Of a stretch of 64,000 nucleotides of DNA, positions 8,968-20,060 are shown piece after piece (the stretch's first letter is position 1; the number at the start of each line of letters is the position of its first letter). The notes beneath the pieces were generated by a model that was not told where the DNA came from, did no database searches, and saw only the letters and a program-made list of their open reading frames with translations. The stretch covers positions 1-64,000 of the forward strand of contig JAQMWT010000164.1 of the NCBI GenBank assembly GCA_029834535.1, given 5' to 3'. The position numbers were made by a program, and so were the translations under genes. Source of the stretch: Chrysophaeum taylorii (taxonomy: Eukaryota > Sar > Pelagophyceae > Pelagomonadales > Pelagomonadaceae).

Positions 8968-10233
8968 GTGTGTCTGGCATCTCGAGTACGCGTACTGACT
9001 AACGGCCTGCCCAGTGCGCGGGGCGTAGGCTACTACTCGAGTACGCGAAAGAGGATGTCAAGACCAAGGTGCAGCAGGCTGAGGCCGAGTTGGCCCTCGT
9101 GCTCCACATGCCGTGGCTTGCTATTCGGCCGGCCTACCTCCCGGTCCTTCTCTAAGCGCCCCATCCGCCTCCTTAGCCTCTTCCTCGAGAACGACTTGCC
9201 GTCCGCGGTCTACTACATCCCCAGCCTCAATATGGACCCGTCCACCGCGCGCGACGTCCTGGCGCAGTTCCAGCGCGTGGCGATGCGCTACAACGCGCTG
9301 GGCTATTCGGGTGAGCTCCTCCAGGTCATTCACGACGTCGACAATCTCCGCGCGGATCGCCGCCGCATCCTCGACGAGAACCTGCCGAAGCTCGTGGGCG
9401 TGATCATCGAGTACATCCACGGCAAACTCGCCGAGAGCGTGACCACGCACAGAACTTCCACGATCGAGAGCATCAACATGCAGCATCATGCTTGCATGGA
9501 GAGCATCGAGCGCGGCGTCGAGCTTCAATACCTCATCACGAACCACGACGCACAACCCAACGCGACGTACCACAACCTGGATATTTCGGATCCGACAAGC
9601 TGATCAGCAGACTCGCTCGCCATATCCGTGGTGTCGTCGACCAGGCGATGAGAGCGACGGTGACGCTAGTCCAGAAGAATAATAAGAGGGGCGACACGGT
9701 GGGCGACGACTCGCGGCACGTCATCTCTGGCCTGGGTAGGAGGAGTTTCACGATCCCGAAGTGCTCGCTCCTAAGTGCTCGCTCCTAGACGAGGCCGCCA
9801 CCAACGAGAAGAAGAAAGAGAACGGCATTGGATCTAACGAGCGAAGCTCGTGAGCCTCCTCGAGAACGAGCTACCGACAAAAACGAGACCGAGGAAGCCG
9901 GCAAATAGATCCCACTCTCACAAATGGACCACGTCGCTCTCGTCGCTGCTCTGCGCCAATACGAGCACAACTTTGCGCCACCAGGCGAGCTGACGGGGCG
10001 CGAGTTTCTTGCGACGCTCCGCCCGCCGTAAGCTCGGCCCACATCTCAGCCGCAAACTCATCCAGGAGGCGAAGAAGGAAGGGTTCCCACAGCAAGGTGT
10101 GCGATCGATCGATCTCATGGGAAAAGGCGACTTCACAGGAATAGAAATCGTTGGGAACGAAGGCGTCTTTGTCAAGTATGACGAGCCCAGCGATACCGAT
10201 ACCATTTCCACCGACGACGCGATGGAGAGTTGA
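8968..10233 (+). pseudogene. Unrecognised decayed coding region with an internal duplication
   Basis: The best segment is about 9150-9603 (product region SLFLENDLPSAVYYIPSLNM through YLITNHDAQ), a charged helical protein with no domain I can name. A diverged second copy of its start lies at about 9850-10000 (LLENELPT, then MDHVALVAALRQYE, comparable to MDPSTARDVLAQFQR). Frames change several times between 8968 and 10233 and stops interrupt them. The region ends 60 bp before the Copia insertion. It may be the remnant of a host gene or an unrecognised transposon. No function can be proposed. Confidence 0.35.
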
Positions 10234-10295
10234 GTTCGATGAAATGAGCCGCAGGGTCTACAGTTCAATTATTACACTGTCAGCTTTTGCACTAT

Positions 10296-10391
10296 TGTGA
10301 GGAAGCTATGACACTTACCCCTGCACCACGTATCCAGTATCCTTACGTCTTTCTCTTATCGCTAGTCTAACGCCTTATTCCATTCGTAACA
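10296..10391 (+). repeat. Copia 5' LTR (96 bp)
   Basis: Starts TGTGAGG and ends GTAACA, with the TG...CA termini expected of an LTR. It is identical to the 3' LTR except for one extra C near 10381. It is preceded by the target duplication ACTAT. An LTR under 100 bp is very short, leaving little room for the usual U3 promoter. Confidence 0.92.
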
Positions 10392-10401
10392 TGGTAAGCA
10401 G

Positions 10402-11043
10402 GTGCTCGTCGACGACGACCTGAGCTTGCTTCGTGGCGACTTCTTCTCGGCTTCAGTTCATTGCTACGTGTTCGGTTCGTTATCGTTTATCATGTCCTCG
10501 ATCGAAATTAAGGATAGCAAGCTTTCGCAAAAACTCGATGCCTTCAGTGGTGAGCGACATCTTTTTCACCAATGGACCCGGCGCCTGGAAAACATGATCA
10601 TTTCCACCGGTGATCGCATTATCTTGACCACTGACACTTGGACTAGCATTTCCGCCTCTGGCTGCTCTGAATAAGAATTTGGTCTCAAGCAGCAACGCTG
10701 GTACAGTGCACTCTTCATGGCGCTACCAATGCATGATACTGATCGTGCGGATATCCGTGAAAACCGCGATATGAACTTCACGCGGCTTTACAAGCGCATT
10801 ACTGATGTTTACATGGGTCATGGAGATCGTGTCGCTCAGTCTGCAATTGCTTCACTGCATTCCTTTGTGTGCAACAATATCGATGAACTTGAGTCTTTTC
10901 TTAACAAGCTCATCACTGGTGTTCAAGTTGCTCGGCATCATCAAGATGTCCCTGATGCACATGCATTGCAATTGCTTCAGACGAAAATCCCCGACTCGAT
11001 CTTGTCTAAGGATCTCATTGCACTTGATCCTAATTGCGCACAT
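10402..11043 (+). pseudogene. Copia gag, N-terminal part (in-frame stop at 10672-10674)
   Basis: A Copia-type Gag start is recognisable: an MSSIEIKDSKLSQKLDAFSG-like opening at 10492, then a WTRRLENMI segment. The frame is interrupted by TAA at 10672 and continues in the same frame with KQQRWYSALFMALP and LYKRITDVYMGHGD, as in UBN2-type Gag. Near 11040 it shifts to the next frame. The capsid-like function is inferred from family position. Confidence 0.75.
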
Positions 11044-12275
11044 ATGATGGTTTCGTTGATCGCCTCCACAGTAAAGTTTTTGATTATCTTCAGACCAAGT
11101 CTGTGCACGTCCATGCTACGTTCCGTGAAAGTCCCCGTCATCGTGAACGTTCCAACTTTTACGGTCGCCATCTTTCTGATAAGCACTTTCATCGCTTCAA
11201 TGCTTTGTGCTCTCAACAACGTTCTAGCCCACGCCCCCCTTTTCGATCATCATTCCGTAACCCACCTTCATCTTCACGTGGTTTCCATCGCAAGCGCCAA
11301 CGCCATACTGATTTTTGTCACTTTTGTGGTATTCCTGGCCATCACCAGAAAGATTGTCATAAGCGCCAGCGCTATTTGCTCTCACAAGCCACCGCCCGCC
11401 CTCGGCATCAGCACCAATACCCACGTCGGTCACATTCCCAATACCCACCTCGGTCCAATCCCCAATACCCACCTAGGCCCCATCCACTCTTCTACCAACA
11501 CCATCTTTCCGCCCCCATTCTACCCTTGCCTCCATCTCAATCCTCTCCGCCGCTCCTTGCGTTGCCACCCTCCACCACACCCTCTGTCCCGCCTTCCACC
11601 GCTGTCACCCTTCCTGACCCATCCCTTTCTGCACCTACCTACCCGTCTTACAATTTCCATCTTCTTTCCATCTCCCCCTCCATTCACCAAGTCCTTTCCT
11701 CCACCAACGCCCTTACCGCTCTGCTCACGGCCCGTGAGCGCGACTACCTTCACAGCAACAACCTTCGCCTCGTTGCCTACGATACAGGTGCCAACGTCAA
11801 TCTGTTCAATTCCCCTGCTGGTTTCACTGACCTCGACAACACTCAACAGCACTCAATCACTTCTGCTATCGGCACTGGCTCTGTTTCTGGTTCTGGCACT
11901 GCTCACTTAACGTTCCCTTCAATTGGTCCTCTTGACAATCGTGGTCTTCCTTCTCCTGCACCCACTCTTTCCGCCCCTCGTGGTATACATGTCGCGTTCC
12001 CGCATACCCTCATCTCTCCTGGCCTTGGTGACAAACGGATTCTTTCGGATCATGCCCTTGAACAAGTTGGTTACGATTGCCACACCATTCAGGCCGTTGG
12101 CCCTGCTTATCCGCAACGTATTTTACGTCACCACCAAACGCATCACGTTATTCCCCTGCTTCGTCGCTGTGGTCTTCTTTTGATCGTCTGCTGGATCGGC
12201 AAATACGACCGCTGCGCCCTACGCGGACTACGTTTCACCTTTTGTAGCATTTTCTTCTTGCCCCCGTGTCCATGA
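11034..12275 (+). pseudogene. Copia gag C-terminus with CCHC knuckle, and aspartic protease
   Basis: The zinc knuckle CHFCGIPGHHQKDC (CX2CX4HX4C) is at about 11317-11360, followed by a long His/Pro/Ser-rich linker with tandem YPPRSNPQ-type units (about 11410-11490). The protease catalytic site reads AYDTGANVNLF at about 11778. The frame loses similarity after about 12180 and resumes in another frame at 12295. The proline/histidine linker is longer than is common in Copia elements. Confidence 0.82.
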
Positions 12276-12294
12276 TCCTTGTGCGTTTCCCGCT

Positions 12295-13980
12295 GTGTCT
12301 CAACGCACTCAACTTACCTTCGACCTTTGGCATGCTCGTCTTGGTCATTATAGTCCTCCCTATCTTCGGCGTTTGTCTTCTCTTGCTGTTGGCGCACCGT
12401 TTTCCCCGAGCTCCGCGTCGCTTTCTTTTTGTCCTGCTTGTGCTCTCGGTAAAATGCATGCTGCGCATGTTGGCCAACGTAAAGCTCATGCTTCCGCTTC
12501 CACTTCGTCTCCTTCCTCCGAGCCTTTGTCTCGCCCACGTGCCGTTGCGCCCTACCTTATTATCCACGCTGATCTCATGTTTGCCGGCGTCCCATCCTTC
12601 ATATATCAAGATCGCGCGATCCTCACGTTTGTCGATGATCATACGCGCCGCCGCACGCGTTACTTTGCTCCACGACACGGTGCCCTTACGAACGCTCGTC
12701 AACTCGAACTTTTTCTGTCTACCGTGGTTCGCCCATTCGGATATCGCATTGCCCTCATCTACACCGATCGTGACCGCTCCCTTATGGGCCAATTCGAAAC
12801 CTTCTGTCTGGGCAACAATATTGCACTTAGGCGCGCTCCGGAAGCACAGTCCAAAACTTCACAGGCGCACGCTTTTTCCGGTGTTGTGGAACGCTCTCAT
12901 CGCGCAACCGCTGATATTACTCGCACTCTTTTGGTACATGCGTACCGTCCACCTGATTTTTGGCGTTGGGCCATGGAAACGGCTGACTTCATCTCTGAGC
13001 GTATGCCAGATGCCTCTAATCCTGGATATATGACGCCATATGAAATGCTACATGAAACACTCCCGCGTGTCGATTTTCTTCGTGTTTGGGGCTGTCCTGC
13101 TGCAAGTCTTACTGGCGACAAATGGCCTACCAAAGCTATAGCCGGCATCTTCATTGGGTATCCCTCTGCAGGCCCTGGATATCGCATATTGCTTCAACGC
13201 CCCACAGGTCCTGTCATCCACACCTCGATTGATGTTGTTTTTGACGAAAATTTCGCTCTGCGTAAGTCACTGTCCACTCAACCCCTTCCTCCGTCTCTAG
13301 TGGATTCTCGTTTTCCTGACTTGTTTTATTACGACCCTCGTTTATCTTCGGCCGTAGCCGCCATATCGTCTGTTTTTGATGCTCCGGAGCCGGCCTTATC
13401 GGGACTGATCACCCCAGAGTCACTGCCTACACTATTACCGGCCAATACGAAACGTGCACCATTACGTCGTGCCAAACGGGGCCGACCGCGCAAAGTCGAC
13501 CAACGCGCGTTACAACAACCAACAAACTTTTTTACGGGCCATTCTGTTTCATCCTGTCACAATGTCGATACGGGCCATTCTGTTTCCTCCTGTCACGATG
13601 TTGATTCTGTTTCCTCTGTCGCTTCTGTTTCCCCCTGTAACTCTTTGTATGTCTCTTCTGTTAGTTTTCGTTTGTTAGTTCATTATGTCTTCCTTCCCCT
13701 TTGTTTAGCTAACACCCTTGTTGATCCCCATGCACACGTTTATTACTCTGCTTCTGAAGAAATGTCTCAATATTCCGACCTTGACGAAAATACTATTACT
13801 TCCACCCATTTACGTGAAGCTTTAGCTCCGACCAATCCTGAGCGTCCTGGCTGGTTGCAAGCCATCGCTAAAGAATACAGCTCTCTTGGTCAGCCTTGGT
13901 TGTTGGGATGTGATTCGCCTCCCTCAGACTTTTTCTGGCAACATTTGTACCCTCAAGTGGATCCTCCGCAAGAAGTATGA
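12295..13980 (+). pseudogene. Copia integrase region
   Basis: Opens with a GAG-pre-integrase segment (WHARLGH...CPACALGKMH; HHCC zinc site). The DDE core follows: Asp in IIHADLMF, Asp in IYTDRDRS (the usual TDNG is degenerate) and Glu in GVVERSHR. The RVWGCPA motif of Copia integrases follows at about 13085. A Ser/Val-rich repetitive stretch with two GHSVSSCH units lies at about 13540-13640. The frame ends at 13980, where the reverse transcriptase continues in a different frame. Confidence 0.85.
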
Positions 13981-15382
13981 CTCTGGCCGCTTCAAATCGT
14001 ACAAGGCCCGCCTTGTCGTCCGCGGTTACACCCAGGTTCACGGCATTGATTACCATGACACCTACTCACCGGTTGCCAACATCGTCACGATCCGTTTCTT
14101 TCTAACCTTTGTCGCTGTTCATGACTGGGATTTGCACAAGTTGGATGTCAGCTCCGCTTTTATTCAAGCTCCCATGGACGAAGACATCTATGTCTGGCCA
14201 CCCGAAGGCTATGCTCCTCGCCAACCCACCGATGGTTCCAAAATCGTTTACAAGCTCCGTCGCTCTTGGTATGGTTGCAAACAAGCTTGTCGCAATTGGT
14301 GGCTTTATTTGGAACGCTTCCTTCTCAATGATTGTGGCTTCGTCCGCGGATCTGGTGACACTTGCCATTACAAGCTCGTGCTCAATTCTACCGTTGTGCT
14401 CCGTCTCGTTTTGGTCGTTGATGATCTTCTTGTGGCGCACCCTCGTCATTGCATTGGCCATTACCAAGCCTTTTTCCTCCGTTTCCGCGCTTTCACTGAC
14501 GTCAATGAACTTGATCTCACCTCTTACGTTGGTCTTCGCATTACGCGTGATCGCCCTAGGAGAACCCTCACTCTTGACCAATCCCATGCTATCCGTGAAA
14601 TCCTTACCGAACATCGCTTCATCAACAGTAAACCCGAACTCACTCCCGCTCCCAAAGGTCTTCATCTTTCTGCGGCTGATTGTCCTACTCCTGGTTCTCC
14701 AGATCACATTTTCATGACACGCATCCCTTTTCGCCGTATTGTTGCCTGTGTCCTCTTCATCTCCATCATGACCCGCCCTGATATCACTTGGTCCGTCAAT
14801 CAGTGCGCGCGTTTTTCCCACAATCCTGGTAAACCCCACTGGCACGCTTTATCCCACACTCTGCGTTATCTCAACGGTTCTCAGGATCTTGCCCTTATTC
14901 TTGGTCGCGATTCTACCCTTCGTCTCTGTGGTTATTCCGACTCCAGCTGGGCCGACGACCCTGATGACCGCCACTCTACAACTGGTTTTTGCTTCCTTCT
15001 CGCGGGCTCTATGATAGCCTACTGCTCCCGCTCGCAATACTTACTTGCTCGCTCTTCTTTTGAAGCTGAATTGCTTGCTCTTTACGCTGCTACTGCTGAG
15101 CTCTCTTGGCTTCTCAAACTTTTTGATGACTTTGATCTCCCTCGTCACACAGTCCCAATGTATGTTGATAATAGCACCACCGTCACCCAAGTTCGTCTCC
15201 AATGTCTCACACGACGCACCCGCCATATAGACATTCGCTTTTACAGTACCGCCGAATATCATCGCAACCACATCATTGATCTCAAACACATACCCCGCCT
15301 TCACAATCTTAGCGACATTTTCACCCGCAGTACGGAAGCTCCTTCCTTCCTCCGGCTTCGTGCTCTTTACCTCACTTCGTGA
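13886..15382 (+). pseudogene. Copia reverse transcriptase and RNase H
   Basis: Reverse transcriptase (RVT_2 type) is recognisable from KARLVVRGYTQVHGIDY and KLDVSSAFIQAPMDEDIYV. The catalytic box is VVDDLLV in place of YVDDLL, and GFVRGSGDTCHY precedes it. RNase H follows with DSSWADDPDDRHSTTGF and SSFEAELLALYAATAE, and a C-terminal HIDIRFY segment typical of the family. The domain block is itself intact. It joins the integrase frame only through a frame change near 13960. Confidence 0.9.
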
Positions 15383-15429
15383 TCTTCGCCCTGATCTCTG
15401 TTGTTTTCTTGCCACAATGCCTCTGTGAC

Positions 15430-15553
15430 GTCTTCCTCAAAGCTTCTCCTCTGTGAGCGTCTCACTTACCCCCTTTTCCTTTTCTTTCTTTTTCCAGCAC
15501 CTGTGCGAGGACCTCACTTCCCCTTTTTCCTTTTCCTTCTTTTCCAGCACCTG
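15430..15553 (+). other. Pyrimidine-rich tandem repeat before the Copia 3' LTR
   Basis: Two copies of a roughly 55-bp unit rich in CCCCTTTTCCTTTTC and ending CCAGCACCTGTG(C/T)GAGG. The second copy runs into the LTR start at 15554. The first copy also ends in an LTR-like CTGTGCGAGG. The repeat probably arose by slippage at the element's 3' end. Confidence 0.6.
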
Positions 15554-15648
15554 TGTGAGGAAGCTATGACACTTACCCCTGCACCACGTATCCAGTATCC
15601 TTACGTCTTTCTCTTATCGCTAGTCTAACGCCTTATTCATTCGTAACA
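15554..15648 (+). repeat. Copia 3' LTR (95 bp)
   Basis: Matches the 5' LTR over its whole length apart from one missing C. It is followed directly by the target duplication ACTAT. Confidence 0.92.
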
Positions 15649-15737
15649 ACTATACTGTCGGGAACCGAGTCGGAACGTGTCAGAACTTCAAAACTTACGG
15701 GTCGCCGCGCGAGTTGTTTTCGGCCGCCGACGGCGCA

Positions 15738-17165
15738 ATGAAGGTTCGGGGTCTGCGCGTGCTAATGGCCGCGCACGGCGTGGAAGCGTTCTTGGTGCCG
15801 TCTGGGGACGCCCACGCGTCGGAGTATGTTGCCGCGCGCGCGTTTTGGCGGGGGAGTCGGCGAGCCTGTGCGAGGCGTTGGTGTGGCGGTATTTCAGCCA
15901 GGCCGCGGCGGAGCCCGGCCGTGGAAGCTGATAAGAATCGGACATGGTCGATTATTGCCGGAGAAGGATCGATGCGATCGGTATCGATCCGACGCGCCGG
16001 CTCGCCTCGGAGCTTCGGCTGAGCCTCGCGAAGACGAATTTGGTTGGTGTGGTTGCGACTGGAGCTGGAGGGGAACGCCCTGGACCAGATCGCTCTTCAA
16101 CCTCCGCGGCTCGGACATGGAGTGCGACCCGGTGTTTTGCTCTTACTCGGGAGAGCGCGATCCGCTGCCGGTTAGGGCGCGGTATTTCGGCCGCGCGTGG
16201 ACACTCCGAGCCTCCGTTTGGAAAGAAGATAGCCCTGGAACGAGCGATGATGGCCATGAAGCGCGAAGGGGCTGTCGCCCGTCGAGCGCTTCAAAGCCGT
16301 CAATAACGAGGCGGAGATGCGCGGGATCAAGGAGGCCAACGAGCGCGACGGCGCCGCGTTCCTTTTTCGCGTGGCTCCAAGACAACAACGTCAACGAGCT
16401 CGCTCGTTCTTCCGACAGCGCTTCGAGACTATAAGCGCGAGCGGTTCCAACGCCGCGATCATCCACTAGACCGACCCCGCCCCGATCGACAAAATTAAGG
16501 TTTATCCGTGCGACGCGGGCGCCCAGTACGTCGACGGCACGACCGACATCACCCGAACCCTCTAGTGCTCTCCCGCGACGCCCGACGCGGCTATACGCGC
16601 ATCCTCCAGGGTCACATCGACCTCGTGTCTTTCCCTTAGGCACGCCGGGCATCCAGCTCGACGCGATCGCGAGGGCCCCCTCGTGGCGAGACGGCCTCAA
16701 CTATCGGCATGGACACCTACCTCGACGTGCACGAGGGTCCCGCGGGCATCGGCGGCGGCGCGCTCGCCGCCTCGACCCTCTCCCTGGCGGCTAGACTTCC
16801 TTATCTCGAGGACACCAATCCGGGACACTACTTCTCCAACGAGCCCGGCTTCTAAACGATGGTCACTTTGGCATTCGAATCGAGTCCGACATGCTCGCCG
16901 TGCCCGTCGACGCGCGCTACAACTTTGGCGCTAGGCCATAATCTCAAATTTCACTATTGCACCCTCATCCCCAGGTGCCCCGCGCTCATCTACAAGGATA
17001 TCCTCACCACAACGCAGCTCGACTTTCTCAATGCCTACCACCGCACCTGCCGCGACACCATCCTTCTCATTCTTCATACCGCTACCGACGACAAATATGA
17101 CGACAACCGCGCGGCCGCCTGGCTCCTCCAGGTTGCCGAGCGAGCCCCTCTAATCGAATCGAATA
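15738..17165 (+). pseudogene. Decayed Xaa-Pro aminopeptidase (aminopeptidase P, M24B)
   Basis: Blocks of an APP1-type enzyme occur in order but in different frames. The N-terminal creatinase-like start (LRVLMAAHGVEAFLVPSGDA with HASEYVA) begins at 15738. LFNLRGSDMECDPVFCSYS is at about 16095, SNAAIIH at about 16446, and the metal-site block DAGAQYVDGTTDITRT at 16514-16561. GIQLDAIARAPSWRDGLNY is at about 16650, and NLKFHYCTLIPRC with a C-terminal helical part runs from about 16940 to 17165. At least five frame changes and stops separate them, and the HGTGHGVG and HEGP blocks are damaged. A working enzyme would be a cytosolic Mn-dependent peptidase removing an N-terminal residue before proline. 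No intact product is possible from this sequence. Confidence 0.85.
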
Positions 17166-17194
17166 TTATGCTATCAGCTGACTTATTAGAGTAA

Positions 17195-17640
17195 TCGATA
17201 CTTGCGACATTCTTTTTGGGTACTACTACGGGCTACGGGCAGGACGCCCGCAGGCGGCGTAGGGTCCGGACCTACCTACCACTACTACACTGGCGCGTCT
17301 GCATCGCTGGCGTCGTCGTCGTCGTCATCATCACCATCAAGGCGACCCGAGCGCCTGGATCGACGCTTTCCTCTTGCTTGCTTTCTTGAGAGGAAAAAAT
17401 CATCGCTCGCCGCCCTTCTCCCGAGATCCACGCGGTCCTCGCCGCTTCTTATACGTTATTTTTGACGAAATAAAAATGGCTCGTCGACTGCCCGCGTGGA
17501 ATATGATGATCTATATATCTGCTGCCACTTAAGTTGTTCATCCCGCCTTCAAGGCGGCCTGGTCCGTCTCGCCTCGTGCGTTCCGACAGCACCTCGGAGC
17601 ATTAAGTTTTGGGGGTATTGGCGCTGCTCGGCACTTACTG
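17195..17640. other. Intergenic spacer
   Basis: Short GTCGTC and GCC-rich stretches (17300-17330) and AT-rich sequence around 17455-17480 (TTATTTTTGACGAAATAAAAATGG). No gene is recognisable. Confidence 0.4.
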
Positions 17641-18599
17641 TTATTACGGTTTGCAACTCCCAGGCTCAAAGAGCCAGAACGGATGAGCGCAGGGAAACAA
17701 GGAAGCAGCAACAATACAAGGGAGATGAGCGCAGAGGGAAACAAGGATGAAAAAGCAAGAACGCAAAGGGAGGAAGAAGGGATCACGGCAAGAAGGAGTG
17801 GCGCATGGAGCTCAAAAAGAGGGCAAGGGGATAGAAGAGAAAGTAGCGGCAGGCGTGGCGACGACGAAAGACACGAGGAGACGACGCTAAACGACCGTTG
17901 ATGCCAGACCTCCCGAAAAGGCCTCTAAAATTTGGTCCGCCGCCAAATGTCGCGAGAACGCAAGGCAACCTCACGTCATCAGCATCAACGTCATAAGCAA
18001 CAAGGATGTCAATAAGCGCCGCCGGCAAACGACCGCGCAAATAAGCAGCGTTGGTGCCATATGCAACGGGAAGGACAGACGAACGTCGTGGTCGTAGATC
18101 ACGTGCAAGGGAAGTGTGGGAAGCAGATAGACGGAAAGTCGACCAGTCCCGTAAAGTCAAGCTGGCGAGTACAAGCGGGTGGAGCAACCGAGTAGGCACA
18201 TAACTCTTTCTCGCTGTCATCATGTGGAATGTGGGCATGAAGTCAGAAGATGGTGAAGGGACTCGGAAGGACCAGAGCGGCGACAACAGCGACATGTGTG
18301 ATGTCAGGGACAACATATCTCCGGGCAGCAGCGCACTGTCGGGTAGCTAATTGCGCCATGAGGGACTTAACCTGCGTGGTACGCGTCATGAATGACTTGC
18401 ACGGGCCGACAAAGGATGTCCGGAAGAACAAAAAGAGAGGATGGACATCGGCAGGCTCATAAGCACGAAGGCGCGCAAAACCAAGCTGCGTCAGTAACGT
18501 GGAGCAAATCCCATCAAACAGATGGCGCCGCTGGAAGGTGGAAAACCAATATCGGCCATGGCAGAAATGCGTGCAAGAAGGGTCATCCGCACCCGCTCC

Positions 18600-20060
18600 A
18601 CGCGTCGCAAGGCCATCAGCAAGATGTTGGAGAGACTCGACAAAGGTGAACTGGGAAGAAGATTTGCGACGTTCCGAGTGGCAACGCACCCACTTGAGGT
18701 GAAATGAACCAAAGTGTGCCGTTAATTTAGCGCAGAGTGAAGTGCGCAATCTCATCCCAATTATCGCTGGATGTGACTGGCACGCGCTGCGAAAGGCCAG
18801 AATGCGCGACCACAGCGCCTTTATTATCAAGGACAGCTTTCACAAGCAACCGAGGGAGTACATCACGAAGAGACCAAAGTGCAGCTTGTGCAGCATAAAT
18901 GCCCATGACCTCAGTACGATACGCAGATAGAGTTCCAGGACCGGGAGTGACCCGCAAAGTGGAAGCGTAGAGGTCAGCGTTGGAAATTCACTTCAGCAAG
19001 TGAACGTGAACCACTTCACCAGCCACGCAATTTTGGTGAAGTGATTTGAAGTGAACACGTCGCCCTACGTGGCTATCGTGAACCTTGGTGAAGTGAACGC
19101 CACATTTCTTTTTAACACCAGAGCCGGTCCCTACCGCGCCCCGTCAGTTCCGTGGCCCCCCGCCCGCTATTGCCTAGGTCTGGTACTCTTAGATTCATTC
19201 GCGTTTCGGGGCGAAGGAGGAGTCACGGTGGATGGTGCTCAGTGTTTCTTACTCTAGGCGATGTGAGCAACCTCGGTATCTTCGTCTTGTTCTTCCTTCC
19301 TCATCAGACCCCATACCCGCAGAGTCGTCGGGGATAGTGCTTCCGGCGTTTTTGAACTCGGTCTCGGCGAGGTCGCTATGCTTGATCCGGGCCGCCGCAA
19401 TGAAATTCTTCTTCATGCGCAGTAGGGCAACTTTGTCCGCCTCGTCCGCGCCGAGCAAGACGTTTCCCTGGTTTATCATCCAGTTTTGCCGGGCGTGTTC
19501 GACGTCAGCATCGACATCGGCCTTTTCTTGTGCTTCTCCTTCTGTTCCGCGTTTTCCTCCTCATCATCAACATTATCCTCCACCTCCAGGTAACGCGGCT
19601 CGATTTCGCTCATCAGACGGGGCCGTCGGCCGAATTGGATGAATATGAAGTGAACATTGGACTTCGGACAAAAAAAAACGGTGAAGTGAAGTGAAGTGAA
19701 GTGGACCAAATTCAGTGAACCTAGTGAAGTGAGCCCAGTGAATTCCCAACGCTGGTAGAGGTGTGGGGCGTCAGGATCGAAAATGGCCACAGCAGCTCCG
19801 CCCTTGCCTTTGGACACGGGTCCGTCGCTGGGCAGGTAGAGATGATCGGTAGGCGGTCTGGCAATCCAGCCATCACGTGCAGAACGAGGCGTGGCCCACG
19901 TAGGAAACCGGGCGGCGACAGTCGCAGGGTAGGTGCCCGAAACAAGGTCCGGGGGAGAGTGGAGGACGTTGGATGCTGGGATGGATCTGTAGCGGCGGGT
20001 ATGGAAACAAACAATTTCGATGCGCATTGCAGCGGGACTTAAAGGCAAAGAGAAGGGTTC
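18600..20060 (-). pseudogene. LINE RNase H domain, interrupted by insertion
   Basis: The first part ends at 19763 and contains SDGPVSKGKGGAAVAIFDP (first catalytic Asp). The second part begins at 18974 and contains SAYRTEVMGIYAAQAAL (Glu) and AVLDNKGAV (Asp), then WVRCHSER and LADGLA near 18650-18730. The parts join cleanly once the 780-bp element at 18975-19754 and one target duplication are disregarded. Confidence 0.75.
18975..19754. mobile_element. Non-autonomous hAT-like DNA transposon (780 bp)
   Basis: The ends are inverted repeats CAGCGTTGGAAATTCACTT on the left and, read inward from the right end, CAGCGTTGGGAATTCACT. The 8-bp direct duplication GTAGAGGT flanks it at 18967-18974 and 19755-19762. 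An 8-bp duplication with a CAGNG terminus is the hAT signature. Subterminal GTGAA/TTCAC motifs are abundant at both ends (18990-19100 and 19680-19745), like hAT transposase-binding repeats. The interior (about 19250-19640, minus) has a broken acidic/lysine-rich coding stretch with no transposase similarity I can see, possibly a captured gene fragment. Confidence 0.85.

Larger units (their letters stand above)
10296..15648 (+). mobile_element. Ty1/Copia LTR retrotransposon, structurally complete, reading frames broken
   Basis: Bounded by two 95-96 bp direct LTRs (TGTGAGGAAGC...TTCGTAACA) and the 5-bp target duplication ACTAT at 10291-10295 and 15649-15653. Domain order is the Copia order: gag with CCHC knuckle, protease DTGA, GAG-pre-integrase and integrase, reverse transcriptase, RNase H. 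The LTRs differ by one indel, so insertion is recent. The coding region nevertheless carries one in-frame stop (10672) and frame changes near 11040, 12180-12290 and 13960. It sits 90 bp upstream of the aminopeptidase P pseudogene. Confidence 0.93.
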
